From: Plazaster borealis
Lineage: Eukaryota; Echinodermata; Asteroidea; Forcipulatida; Labidiasteridae
Length of the DNA: 64,000 nt
Assembly (NCBI GenBank): GCA_021014325.1
Contig: CM037472.1
Span: 35,860,234 to 35,924,233 of the forward strand
Direction of reading: 5' to 3'
Shown here in pieces: positions 1-13,800 of this stretch; position 1 is the stretch's first letter, and the number at the start of each line of letters is the position of its first letter. Under the pieces are notes generated by a model. That model was not told where the DNA came from, did not search any database, and saw nothing but the letters and a program-made list of their open reading frames with translations. The translations under genes and the position numbers were made by a program.

Positions 1-1781
1 ACAGCGCGGCCATTTTGGAATGACAAAAATAAAATCATGTCGTCGTTGGCCGGCTGGGCTGTGAATTATTTTTTTCCCAGCGCAGTAAAGGCCACGATTA
101 CTATACCTCGCTCCCATTGGTTGGGGTCCGCACGCAAAAGCAAAATGCCACTGCCATTCAAAAGCGAAGCATCAGGCCAGTCTGTTTCCATACTCCATAT
201 GCACTGTGCAACTGCACAGAAAACAAATTACATTTACATGTAACCTCACTCAATATTTTTTAATATTTGATCTTGCAACTTTGTTTTGAGACTTTCAAGT
301 ATTCATGTTTTTTTAAAGACTTTCTCAACTAACCAAGAAATTTTTACAATCCTAATTCTCACCAACAGCATGATGTTGACAAGATGAATATTTCAACATA
401 GGAGGCTAAGCATCTAAAACTTGGTGGTATATATTCAATTGACACAATGGAAACGGATTCGGATCATCGCCCATCTGTTGGGACCAGGTCTGTATATATT
501 CAGGGTTCTTTCCACAGTGGTTGGTGACGGGAAAACCCGCCCGCCACTCCGGATTCCTAAACCACCACTTGCAGAATTTTCTCTGTTCCTGACCGCCTGA
601 TATTTTCCTGATTTTTTAATTAAACTTTCAATTTCCTTTCAAAAGTTTTCAACGAAATGTAAAATTAAAGTTAAAACAATGGAAAAATGAAACAACAGAC
701 TGAAGACTTTGCCATGCTGTATATTTCTTTTCCCATGGTGGTAAAGGCCTCAATTCAATTCAGTGCACAGCGCCCATGTGTGTACACTCTGTGCACAAAG
801 GAAATTGCCTTGACCACACTAGGGAAAACATTTTTTCACCACTAAAGAAATCCTGGGCCGAACCCTGTATATTCAGCTCTCTTTAAAGGGAAATTACATC
901 ATTGTTATTTGGAAGAATAAATCAATTCCAATCCTCTAGTTTTCTATAAACACACCATACTGTACATCCAACCTGCGATTTTTCATAGTAAACAATGACA
1001 ACCATACCAGGCTTATTTTGATTACGGCAATCAAAATAAACAATGATTTAGGGGGGGGGGGTCTTCCAATGTTTTATTCCTTGACATTTTACAGTATTTC
1101 AAAATCGTCATGAAAATATTTCTCTTGAGGTACAGGTATAAACTAGGCCTAGTATGAACTATTAAAGGTGAATTTTTAGAATGAAACGAATCACTATGAT
1201 ATCATATTTGTTTATTTTGTTGTTGATAATCACCAATCCTGTACTTTAAAAATGAGTTTCTCAACTCATTTTATTAAGAGAGAAAAAAAATTCCCAATAA
1301 AATATTTTTGTTCAAATAGTTACAATTCGAAAAAAGCATGGTTGTTTGGAAAAAACGTCTTTTGACCTGAGCCAAAATGACAAATCTTACAGAGCTGTTG
1401 ATACGAGCGCAAAGTACATTACATGGGTTTTTAATTTGTGTAGGCATTTTTAAAAACTGGCACAGGTTTCTACTTTGCACATAGTAGAGCTAAAATCATG
1501 TTGCAAGGTGGCTGTAAAATGTCTGTAGGTGAATGACGTAACAGGGCTTTTCATGAATCTTTCATAAGCACCGGAGAAGGGTGTTCAAAAGGATTGTTTT
1601 GTACACAATTAAAATCTGTTTAATCTCATGTGAACTCAATTTCCTTATTGATCGAAAACATTTGAAATGAATTTCAGCAAAGATCAATTGTTGCCGTTTT
1701 CGTTCAAGTAGGTCTTCAAACACATCATTCATAGACTTGTCTAAAGTATTTATTATTTTTTTCTCTCTTCCTCCCAAACAG
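1..1781. other. Non-coding flank upstream of MIS18BP1 exon 1
   Basis: No gene is supported here. Short open frames (for example 37-243) have no splice context or recognisable product. A G-run lies at 1051-1060. About 1565-1715 is an inverted diverged copy of about 9735-9890, so it is repeat DNA. The missing first exon of MIS18BP1 could lie here or outside the window. Confidence 0.5.
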
Positions 1782-1857
1782 TTCTCTGATTAAACCGGTT
1801 CCGATGTACTACGTCGATCAGTTCCAGAGACTTTATCAGCAGAGCCCAATAGCCAAG
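1782..1857 (+). CDS. MIS18BP1: MIS18BP1 exon 1 of those visible
   Basis: A pyrimidine-rich tract ends in AAACAG at 1781. The exon reads about 25 codons, including MYYVDQFQRLYQQSPIAK, and ends at AAG|GCAAGT, a GC donor in its usual strong context. It enters in phase 1 (one leading base) and leaves in phase 0, which fits exon 2. Because it starts at an acceptor it is not a transcription start. ATG 1804 is the only in-frame Met here and could be the initiator if the preceding exon is untranslated. Confidence 0.75.
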
Positions 1858-4800
1858 GCAAGTTCAGGGTTTGGTTTATTTATTCCACAGTATTAAACCA
1901 AAGAAAGTAAATCACCAAAAGTTACATTGTATGTAAATGAAATTATAGAGAAGAGAATAAAAATGTGAAACTGTGGTCTGCTTTTCGCGGCACCTTCGAG
2001 TGAATTTTTTGAAAGTTTATCCGAACCGTAAAAATGTAAACGTGTAACCGGATGATCGGTCGGTTAACCGGTCGGTTAACCGGTCGGTTAACCGTGTTAC
2101 CGTTAATCAGCTTACTGTTGGGATCCTTTAAAGAGGGAGGGAAAATGTCAAATTCAATTTTGTGATGTACTCATTTTCCAATAATATAGAGTCCCCATGA
2201 GAGTGGGGAAAAAATTACAAGTCTCTAACCTCACGTTAAAATGGTGTAAATAACCATTGCATACGATACCCTTCCTGGGCAAAGTTTGTCAATATCCAAA
2301 ACATCAGATGACATCATTCTAAGAAAAAATGGGTCTGTACATTTTTTACATCATAAGGTCAACTTTTGTTCACCCAGTGGATTCTAAGTTAGCGTTAATA
2401 AAGGGGTATTTAATTCCATCCATTATAGATATTTCAGCAGGGGCTGATGGTGAAACAAACCCCAAAAAGCTCCGTGTTGAGGGACGGTTGCAGCAGAAAC
2501 TCAACAACAGCCAACAGCTTCAAGATTCCACTTGTCACTCCTATAAAGTCAATGCCATTAAAATGTGCTCAGAGCCAAGACTCACAACCCATAGAACATG
2601 ATAAGGAAGTGCCCAGGGCAAGAATTTCAGCAGGCCCGAGGATCCGAGAGGAACCGTTAGCGAGAACACCTGAGGGCAGTTTGTCTGATTTTAACTCAAC
2701 CAATACTTGGAATTCCCCTCAAGATCAAGTGGGTATCATTGAGGGTAGACAGTCAGTTCTATCCCCACAGCCTCGGCTTCATCAGGGCCTATCAAGACAG
2801 AACAATCGGAGAAAGAGGACACCCAACCTGCACAATCTCATTCAGAAGCTGGCTTCCCCTGATAAAGAACAAAACCGTGAAGTACACCCCAGGTGTAGGA
2901 GTGGTGTTAGTAAGCAAGGAACACGGATTCCTGATGATTTGTGCACGCCAACAAATTCACATCACAGGTTGACATACGAGCATGAAGACATAATTGATGT
3001 ATCGGGGGCTACTACGAGGACTAGTCAAGTGAAATCACGGGTTGATTTGGATCCAGAACCAACCGTGGAGGAATCCCATCAGGACAACCCTGAAGCTGGT
3101 GTCCTTGAGGGTAAAAAGAGGTCAGTGCCACAACACCGACTTCATCAAGACCATCACCTGGCTAGACTCCAACAAGAATCGAAGAGGAATACTCACTCCG
3201 GCGTGAGTGAAGTTGAGGGTCTGTCCAACCAGACTCCTAAAGCTACTCAAGTGGTGACTTTGTCCCCCCTGGTGACACCTGAAGTATCAGAGGTCCCCCT
3301 GCCGGACGACACACCTGTTAATCGCAGGAGTGATCGGCTTAAAGGTAGAGCAAAGGGAAGTAAACGTTATGTGGTAGGTCTGATCAGGAGTCTGCAGGCT
3401 GTTGAACAGGAAAGTCTTCGATCAGAGATACCGTATGAAGGAAGTATGGCAGGGCCCCAAGAAGCAAGTGAGGATGAAAACGATGATGATGGTGATGATA
3501 ATCAAGCGGAAAGAGAATCATCAGTTGATGAGAAGGTAGAAAGTGAGGACGAGACAGCCGAGGATGACTTGGACAAGAGACGAGAGGATGAAACCAAGGT
3601 GCGGAAGGAAATGTCAGAGACATCGGATCCAGCTGATGTAGGGATAGAAGAACAGAGTAAGTGATACTGTTTGCAAATAATTGTATTGAAGAATGGACCT
3701 GATACAAAGATAAGAAATATCAGACTTTTTTATCTGTATTCAGTTCAGACCTTTTTATGTCTGCCTGGTGAAATCAATTGCTTTTTTTTTCATCAGATGT
3801 AAGAAATCATGTTCTTTAATGTACTTTTCTAGCACTAAGGATACTGTTCCGAGAAACTCTATAACTTGACCCGTTACAAGGCTCGAAATTAACTCTGGAC
3901 CACCGGCCCGAGGCCAGTGATTTTAGCGTGTCGGGCCAGTAAACACTCGACCGGACAAGCCTTGTGTTTTTCAATAAGCCATTTGCGATTTGAATAAAGT
4001 CTGGTACAATGACATGCTTAGTCACAAGTTACCGCTTAAATTTGAATTCCTCAGAGTATAGAGACAGCTGCTATGTCAAATGGTTCGGGGCAAGCTGTTG
4101 TATAGCAACCTCCAGATGAGCAAACCCTGGTACCATTGTGCCTTACACAATCATTCAAAATTGTGTATGGGTGTTCGCCCTCTCTTACGTAACTATGCAA
4201 AAGCTTGCCCCAAATCATGTGACATAGCAACTGTCTCAATAGTCAGAGGAATTCAACTTTAAGTGGTAACTTGTGATCAAGCAAGTCATTGTACCAGACG
4301 TTATTCAAATCTAACTCACAAATGGCTCATTGAATAAAAATACTTCATTGTGTAATACCTTTGTGAAAAAATGTTGGCTATGAATCTGATTAAAATATCT
4401 TTCAATTCTGTTGAGTTTCCAAGTACACTTACCCATAAGACAAATGAGATAGATCTCTCTCTCTTAATGGCACTGAACACGTTTGGAAAATTTGGGCTCA
4501 ATTGGTCATCGAAGTTGCAAGAAAATGATAAAAGAAAAAACACCCTTGCTGTACAATTGCGTGCTTTCAGATAGGAATAAAAACTTCCTGCAAGAAGTTT
4601 TTATTATTTTAGTGAGAAATTACCTCTTTCTCAAAAACTACGTTACTTCAGAGGGAGTTGTTTCCTACAATGTTTTATACTACCAACAGCTCTCCGTTGC
4701 TTGTTACCAAGTAAGTTTTTATGCTAATATTTGTTTTGAGTCATCACCAAACGTGTACGATACCTTTAAGGCCTCTTCACACGAGGGAAATAAGTAGGGG

Positions 4801-7800
4801 GTCTACGGTCCTAAGAACACAACGTTATCAAGTCCACTTCATGTGAAATGTACCTCTGCACAAGCATGGGTCCCTAGTCTTTTTCTGACCGTGATCGAGA
4901 CCAGCGACAAAAAAACACAACGTTGTGAAAATTCACCATGATCGTCTGTGCATGCTGTTTGTGCTTGTTCAACTCATTTTGATTCTGGTTTTGTAAAAAT
5001 AATTCTGTTCCTGTAAACATTTTGACCTATAAGCCCAGCGGTCTTGTGAATTTTCCCCCCCAAATTCGAGCCCTGCGTTACCAAAAGATATTGCATACCT
5101 CCTAAAGTTTGGATGATAGTTTCAAGACCTTTTTTGTAAAAAATGCTGTCACCGCTGCTGATTCTGTGTCATTATCTTTTCAGCTACATGTGTATTATCA
5201 GTTTTGAAAGTTTTTGTGTGTTCTTTTTCCAAATTATAGCAAGGCAAGACAAATATTTTAAAACAGAGCAAACAATATATTAATTCTGAAATGTCTTTTT
5301 TTTCTTTTTTCTTGTGGTCATGTACAAACATCCAACAGTGGGGGATGGTAGTGATAATTCCTCACTGACTGAACCAATACATGAAGAGAACAACGACCCA
5401 GAGGAGATCGAGCAGAGTGATCGACAGCAACGGAGGGAAAGCTCAACCTCTGACGAGACGCCCAGAATACCCAAGGTACGCAAATCCCCAGACATCCATG
5501 TCTCTACTTGTATTATCTTGTATAATTATTTAATACTGTTTTCATTCTTTATAACTGTAGCTGCCAGAATAATATTTTTTTGCTTCCGAGTGCAGCGACT
5601 CGCCTTTTTTTGCAATGTCAATATAGGGCGCAATTTCAAGCGACGTATTATTGTATTTTTACTCATCAAACACATTGCTGAAGTTAAAGGAGAAAAATAG
5701 TCAATAATTTTGCTATTTCTTGGTCAGCTCAGCAAACCGAACCACCAAATTGGAACCTATTGGACACTTAAACCGAAATGACAACTTTTCACCAGACACC
5801 TTATTGAAAACTTGACACCAAAAAATACGGCTAACCCACTCTCTACCATTCATTAAATCGCCAACCAACTTCATAATCATTTTTTATTAAGGGAATAAAA
5901 GAGTGGCGACGAGTTCTTAAATGGCCGTTTAAAACCGGCAGGGTCGTGGCCTTGTGATACCTTTATCACACGGCCATGACCCTGCAAGATTTAAAACGGC
6001 CGTTTAAGAACGAGTCTCTACTCTTTTATTCCCATTCATAAATGCCCTTTTTATGAATGCCATATTATTCTTTATCCCAATGCATTATTACATGTACTAA
6101 ATTGTCTGCGTTAGGCCACATAAACAAAAACAAGTTGAGCGTTCTTTTTTGTGTGGGCGCGAGGGCATTTTCTTTTTTAGTTTTAAAAAAAAACAGTTTT
6201 GTATACATGGCAAAATATGAAATAAAGAATAAAGAAATCATCACAATCACTATAAGAGGGCTTATGTGATTTTGATGTGTTTTTTTTTTTTGAACCCATT
6301 TAACTTTTTAAAAACTAAAATGCAGTGTAGCCTAAGTAAATATTTGAAGAATTGTTCTTGTTTTTGCCAACATGAATTACCTTTCTTCTTTTCCAATCTA
6401 TAGATTTTGAAAAAATATCCAACTGAAAAATCATTAATTGATTCTGATGATGTGATGAATAGTGTGTTAATTTATCAGTTGGGTTTCTGAAAGCAACTCA
6501 TTGAAGTTGTTGTTTTTTCATAATTATTTTGTTGTAGAAAAAGCCAGAAACGATCATCAATCGATGGATCGTCAAGCCAGTGCCAAGATGTAATGGCGTC
6601 TGTGTCGAGGGTCACAGAGTGTGAGTATTATGTATTCAGAAATATAGACCCAATATCATAGAGACGCTTAAGCAGATAATGTTGGTTAAAAAAATCTGCT
6701 AAGCAAAAGTAAGCAGGATACCAGTCACAGATTGTACAGGGGCCATGCTATGTTAGCTGGTAACCTTATTCTGGTAAGCATAATTTGTTGTGCTTAGCTA
6801 CTTTATGTGCTTTAGCAGCTCTATGAAATTGGGCCCCTGAAAAGAATTTGCATCTTAAAGATGGAGATTGGTACATGTCATGCCTGGAGTCACACGGAGG
6901 CCACTTGTCTGTTGCCCCTGGTCATGGCCTTGGTGCCCCTTCAAAAGTTTCCTGTAGACTTTAAGATTTTCCAATGGAAGTGCCCTTTGCAAAATGAAAA
7001 CGGCCTTGCCCTCGCAAAGATGAAATTCCAGGCCTGACGTGTATTCTGGAATCAGAAATGAATTTAATGAGGAAACTTGTAAGCCTAAAGTGAAAGGATA
7101 TGAGTTGAGCCAGGTTGTATCAAACCTAACAGGAAGAACCTCTGGAATGAAATGTTTTCTCAAAAATGGAATTTATTTGTGATAAATTTGTATACATGCA
7201 TTGACATCATCACTCCGCCATCTTGGAGGTAAAACGATGATGAAACAATGGAAAATGCACATCTACATGTATGTACGCACAGCGCTCAGGATTGGCCAAT
7301 GGGCGACCTTCTTTGGCCCTCTAGTTGAGGGCGCCCTACTCAAATGACGTCATTCGTATAAGGTCTATTATAAACACAAAGTGACATTACTTATTTTTCT
7401 TATATATTATACCAAATTCAGAATGAGGCTAAGATGTCGTGGCCTAGCGGTTAAGAGCACCCGGACTCAAGCTCTGGTGTGTCTGATCAGCAGAGTGTGG
7501 GTTCGAGTCCCAGTCGTGGCACTTGTGTCCCTGAGCAAGATACTTTACCATAATTGCTTTGTCCTTCGGATGGGACATTAAGCCGTAGGTCCCGTGTACT
7601 AGGATTGGTAGTGCACGTAAAAGAACCCAGAACACTTATCGTGGAAGAGTAGGGGTTAACCCCTGTGTTTTTGGTTCACATAGCAAGCACCCTTGTTTAC
7701 AGGTTTCCTCAGGCTTGCGAGCTACAGATATTAAGTTCACTTATGAGGCATCCTTGGTTTCATTAATACCAGAAATATATTATAATAATTTAAAAAAAGA

Positions 7801-10800
7801 CCGGTCCGTATAATTTCATAGCAGTCCAAACTGTGCCCGTTGGGAACCTGACCATTATTCACGTTGTCTTTTAATAACAACAGTGGAGATGATGAAGGCC
7901 AGTTCTGGCACAGCACAGCCATCATGGTGCGAATCAAACCTCGCTTACTAGCCACAAAGTCCGGTACCCTGTATCGTCTGTCAGGCAAAATGGACCGAGC
8001 ACTAGCCATGGAACAGGGTAAGAAATGTCTCTTCTCCAAGTACATATTGTGAGAGTAAGGTAATATCTGAATCAGCAGCTGATTTCAGGATTTTCGCTGA
8101 TCTCCCTGGGCCTTCAGATTTTTTTGAACGAGGCAATTGTTCTCTATTTGTTTATTTTTCTTTAACTTTCGCCAATATGGAATTAAATTTCAAATTGAAT
8201 TGACATTGAGTTGAACTTATCATGATAACAACTGCATTTACAAAGCGCCATATATCCAAGAAATTGCTCAAAGGCGCTGTGCAGAAAATAAGTTAAACAC
8301 CAAACATTAATAAAAGCAAAACAAACGGCAAAAAGATACGAAATTGAACAAAACAAAAAACAAACCAAATTTTATTAAAGTACAAAAGCTACAAAAGAGG
8401 ACTCATTGCACGACAAAAATGCATGAATAAATGTTCACAAACAAACACAAAAACTAGTTGTATTCCGCATTAAAATGAAATGAAAGATTTGAAAAGACTT
8501 TGTTATGACTTTGTTATGACAAAACCTTCATATTTTTTTTGGAAATGATAGTAGACAGTTTGTAAACCTCTTACATGTAACATGCTCTACATTCAGGGAG
8601 CTTCATTTCCACATCAAGAGGAAGTTGTTAACCAATTTTCAAGATTTTTCGTTTTCATATAATCTTGTCCCTGAAATCAAAACTTCTTGATTACAAACTT
8701 TCTGTACAGGTCCCAAACTCATAAAGCTGTTAATGGTGTTCAGCAAATGTTTCTGTTGAAAACTAAGCAGGGAACCAGGCACAAACATGGTATTTTGGCT
8801 GGTGTTATGTTTCTACCTAGTGATAATTTTTTTTTCTGTGCTAAGCAGTTTGTGCTTAAGAGTTTTGGAATCAGGCCCAGGACTTGTGTGACTCTCTGTC
8901 ATTAAAGCTCAATAATTTTGGATGTTTAAACAAAAAGTCATTTCATATCTTATGATGGTTTTTTTGATTTCAGGATTTTCAGAACCATTTGTTCGCAGTT
9001 TTCAAAAAGGCTTCCCTTTAAACTGGCGAGAGTTGCTGTATGATCACTTCACTGAAACGGAAGAAACGTAAGCTGTGTTCCCTGAAGGCCTTCTGACATT
9101 TATTTTTTCTCTTGCCGAATGGATAATCACATTTCCGAGTAGATTTCGTGGATACAGGACAAGGGGCTAGATATCACAAAGACTTAAGATTGATCTTAAC
9201 TGCAAATGAATCTTAACTGCTAAGCAAAGTGTGATGTCACAATACAAATCACTGTAGTGATACTGACAACTCATCTTAAATTTAGGGTCATAGATTGGTT
9301 TTTGTCATCGTAATGCTGATTTATAAGCAAAATTATAGAGAAAGATACAATAAAAGTCACATGTGAATGTTTCAGCTGAATACAGTGTCTTCTTGCTGAG
9401 AAAACAGCACAAGTCTGTCAAGGTATTTTTACAAGACTGTCGAATCCATCCACGTTTAGCGAGGTGACACCTCATCTCTAGCCACAGCATTCGCGAACAG
9501 ACACCAACCCTCAGAAATCTGAAAAAAGATTCATGCATGAATCGTCGTTCCTCAGATTAAAATGTTTTGGGGTGAAAAATTATCCAAACCATGTTACTTC
9601 GAAGGGAATCCTTTCTCAAAATAGTTTGTACTATCAACAGCTGCAGTGCTTCTCACCAAGTAAGTTTTTATGGTCATTAATGTTTTGGAGTACTCACCAA
9701 TCTATAACCCTACCTTTAACATAATTAAAGACCAGCTTGTACGAAAACGGCAACAAGTGATCTTTGCTGAAATTCATTTAAACAAATTTTAATCAATAAG
9801 GAAATTGAGTTCACATGAGATTAAACCGATTTAATTGTGAAAAAACCCCAATCATTTTGAATACCCTTCTCCGGTGCTTTCCAGAAAGATTCCCAAAAAC
9901 GCCCGTTACATTTTCACCCATGTTACGTCATTTGTGGGAGCTTCGTTTTGTATAGCCGTTTTGTTGCAACATGGAGGTATAACAAAGCAACCTCCCACAA
10001 ATGACGTCAAAGTATTGTCATTTTGACGCACGCCGTCAACGGCAGAAGTGTAGCTAGTTTTTCAAAACCGTGAGGTTGGGGCCTATTACTTTTATGGATA
10101 ATTAAGAAAAATTAGGAAGTGTGAAAATATCAAAATTACAAAAATGATAAACAAACACATTATAAACAAGTTAACAATAGTATTCCTGTTAACTTTTTTT
10201 GTTGCTCAAGTAGCTGTTTAAGATGAATCTTAGTGCTTTGTGAAATGGAGCTCGTTTTTATGGTGCTTCTTACCACAAAGTTTTTGGCTACTGGCCCAGT
10301 GAATTCTGTGCTACTTAATCTGGCCTTGTCACCCCAATAATCAATGGTTAATTTTTGGCAATCACTGCTCGCTACCTTCTGAGGTACTGTATGTTCATGG
10401 GTTACAGGATTTGGGCCGACTATTAAATGAAATAACGATGAGGTACATGTGTCTTCTTCTCAGAGAATTAGTGGTGAAATCAAACAAGCCGACCCTCCAG
10501 AAGGAATCTGTTGGACTGTCCCCTGTGCCGTGCCTCTTTGAGCAAACCGTCAATGATTCCATTAGGAAGGTCAAGAAGAAAAATCCAGTAGATTTGACAC
10601 GTAAGTGGTTTTTTACATTACAAGATCTCCACTTTAAAGGGGATATCCGCTTTTTCCTTTCTTTGCAGATTTTTTATTTCCGCTTTTTTTTTCTTCTTTC
10701 TGTGTGTTTTTTTCCCCCCGTTTTTTTCTTCTTCACTTTTTGGCCTTATATATGCTTGGCAAGAGTAATGTACAACTGCAATATTGTGAAATAAGCCTAG

Positions 10801-13800
10801 TTACTGGATCAATGGGGTGCCTCAATTCGACCAGCGTAAATGCGTGACGCGCGCTCACTTGACGTTCCACGATCATTCTTACATCATGTAGTGTTTCAGC
10901 TCTTTTTTTAAGGGTCCACTCACAGGCCTGGTATAGTCAAGTCTTGCGGGTCTCCTATACATCAGAAGTTCCACTTTTTGCGTGGCCAAGTCGCCATCTA
11001 TCAAAGACTTTCATATGGTCAATTGGAAACCAATAACCTTCAGCCGATTTGCAAGAAAAATCATGACTGAATAGTAACAGGACACTTTGCACAGGTTGAG
11101 AAACATTGCTTAGTAATAGGGTACTCCATCCTACACTATAACCAGCCTCCTGAAGGAACTGCGCACTGTAATAGCATTCACTACGTGATATCTCATGTTG
11201 CAGGCTGGCATGGTGCATCTATCATTCAAAACCACAGTGGATGATATTAAATGGTTAGATATAGTAGGAGGGTTAATCCTTTTATTGTATTCCTCCACAA
11301 ATCCAGCTCAAAATCTTTGCATAAAGGACCTGCATCGTTCCAGCAGTGGTCGTCTGCTCAAGCCTCCACTAGCGTACTGGACTGGCCAGCGCATCCGTCA
11401 CAACACATCCCTTGACTTTGTGGAGATCCTCTCAGGAACTGAGGACCTCACGTCTGCTTCTGCTTCCAAGATCAGTCTGCAAGAGTCTCTGGTAATTGGA
11501 CCAGTAAGTGGCTTGGATCTTTATTCATTTTCAAGTCCTTTAGGCCAAATATGATAAATAACATTTTACCGTAATTTTCGGATTATAAACCGCGGTTTAT
11601 ACGTTGATTTTGACCTTTTTTTGAACTCCTGCGGTTTATGCGCCGGGCGGCTTATATGCCGACATATGAATATTGTAGAAAGAAAAAAAACAGCGTACAT
11701 TATTTTAAGAAAGATCGTTTGTAAAATATTCTAAAAACAAATACAAAACAGACAGGGAAAATCATACACCGCCAAACTCACTCTGAAAATTGTTTTTAAA
11801 AAAACATTTTATGCACCACCAACCTTGTCCGCCGTTACAAGGCCTTGCCTCGTTTTTATTCCTAGATGAATGGGTCACAAAAAGTCCCATTTTTTACTCC
11901 ATAGTTTTTTAAGGAAATCTGTCTGTTCAACAAGACCGTTTTTTTGTCCATATTTATGAACACTTTGAACATCAAAATGATGTTAGTCCAGCGGCTTTTA
12001 AAAATAATTGTCATCCTCGGACCCATCATATAATCCGTAATGTCTCACAATATAGTGGGGTCGATCACAAGGCACGATCGTGAGTACGAGGTACGAGATA
12101 GCTGCAAAAGAAATATAGTCGGGTTGCCCTTCCACACAGAGAAAAATCACATGCTAAACGTCATTGCAAAATGGCTTACTTCTGGGTACCGGCTTCCATA
12201 GTAAATGCGTGTACAGACATCATTCTGAATAATAAACGCACGCCGGAGATGGGTGCATGCTTTTTAGAGCAGACTTTGATACGACTCGTGTGTGCTGCCG
12301 CTGCCAACTCACACAGCTTCAAGCGGCCCATGTAAGCAATAATCGCAGGTTTTGGAAAAGAAAATTGTTTTGATTGTTTTAAGGGAAATAAATACACACT
12401 ATAATTAGGAGTTTACAATGAGTTTTTTCTTTATTTTTCTCTTATTTCAAGGAAAATTTTAATAATTATAATATATAAATTTATGCCGGTCGGAGTTTGT
12501 TAACTTTTAATGCGATCCCCGGTTATTTAAAGCTGGGGCCGGTCAGGACCGACCGGCGCTGACCGTGGTAACTACAACGTTGCAGTTGTCACAATAATGA
12601 TACAAATAAAAAAGAAATATGCCCACTTGCTGTAGTCCATCCTAATAGACCATTACAAAAACGATCAATGGTGTTAACTTTAATACATTTTGACTTTATT
12701 GCGACGCAACTCGCACTTTGTGGCGACGTGCAATGACTGATGTGCCGCCCGCCAGTCACTGCACATCGCCACAAAGGACCGCAAATATGCACGGCCTCTC
12801 TCCTGTGTGCGCTCGCGACTGCGGTTTATATGCCGGGCGGCTTATACGCTGACACCTAAACCTTATTTTTTATTTTTTGGGGCATTGCGGTTTATACGCC
12901 GGGCGGCTTATAATCCGAAAATTACGGTACTCGTCCGGACTTTTTAAAAAGTTGGAGAGGGAGGTCCTTATTATTTGATATTTTTCAATGTTTCAATTAT
13001 TTTTTCCAAGATGGCCACCATGTCTAAGGTTGCCGCCATAACATATTTGAAGATGGTTTTATGGTTTATGAGCATTTTCTGTTTGTCCTCAAGATTAAGA
13101 AAACATAAGCATAATTTTGGCGATATCTAGTCTCACAAAAGAACTGTATAGGCATGCAAATGTGAAGGGGAAAGAAAAGGTTTTGAAAATGAAGATTTTC
13201 TCATGATTGCGTTGTGGAAATAGTATTTTTTTGTAGGCCTTCTTCCTTGCTCTATGATGCAACAAAAATGATGAAATTGCTCAATAAAAATGAAGGATAC
13301 ACTTCAAAATAGAGTTAGGGCTCCGATATTTTTTTGTTAATTTCATAGACTTTTGTTTTTAATTTTCAATAGCAAATAAGAAACTTGATGCGGCGCCCAA
13401 AAGCAAACCTTAATGATAGTAAGGGGTCTTGTCAAAATTAATGCAGGACAGGTCAAAATTTAGAGGGGGGAGGGGGATACTATTCTTACCGGTTACACTT
13501 GGTTGAAGAAGAAAGTTGCATTTTTAGCTAAGATTGCAAAACTATTTCCAACCGTCAAATATATTCAAAGCACAATAACTAAAAACTTTTAAATGAATCT
13601 CTGATTGTTTCATTGACATTACACTATTAGTGAGATTGAATATTAATATTTTTATAAAGTTCTACCCCCCCCAATATCATACCTATCTTCGTAAATGGAC
13701 AGACAAAATTTAATATTCAATTTTTTGTTCAACAATGCAGAGAGGAGTGCGAGCAAAGAGACGCAAAAATGAGAAAGAGAAGGCCGTGGACACGTCGACA

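Larger units (their letters stand above)
3877..5075. mobile_element. hAT-type non-autonomous element with 5-bp target duplication
   Basis: The left end is CAAGGCTCGAAATTAACTC and the right end AATTCGAGCCCTG, an imperfect inverted repeat with the CA(A/G)GG start typical of hAT elements. CGTTA flanks both sides (3872-3876 and 5076-5080). No transposase is visible. Two other elements (3978-4326 and 4468-4765) sit inside. Confidence 0.65.
9175..10255 (-). mobile_element. Small TIR element split by a nested insertion
   Basis: The left part has ATATCACAAAGACTTAAGAT and the right part (10219-10255) GATGAATCTTAGTGCTTTGT. Together they rebuild the reverse complement of the intact 145-bp copy at 45384-45530. 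About 930 bp of other repeats, including the element at 9280-9715, lie between them. Confidence 0.65.

Noticed and set aside
4051..4262. Overlapping open frames on both strands
   Set aside because: They lie in the two arms of the foldback at 3978-4326 and mirror each other.
10955..11306. Extension of MIS18BP1 exon 8 upstream to the ATG-like start near 11200
   Set aside because: The acceptor at 11306 gives the correct phase with exon 7; the upstream open frame reads a hydrophobic stretch unlike the rest of the protein.
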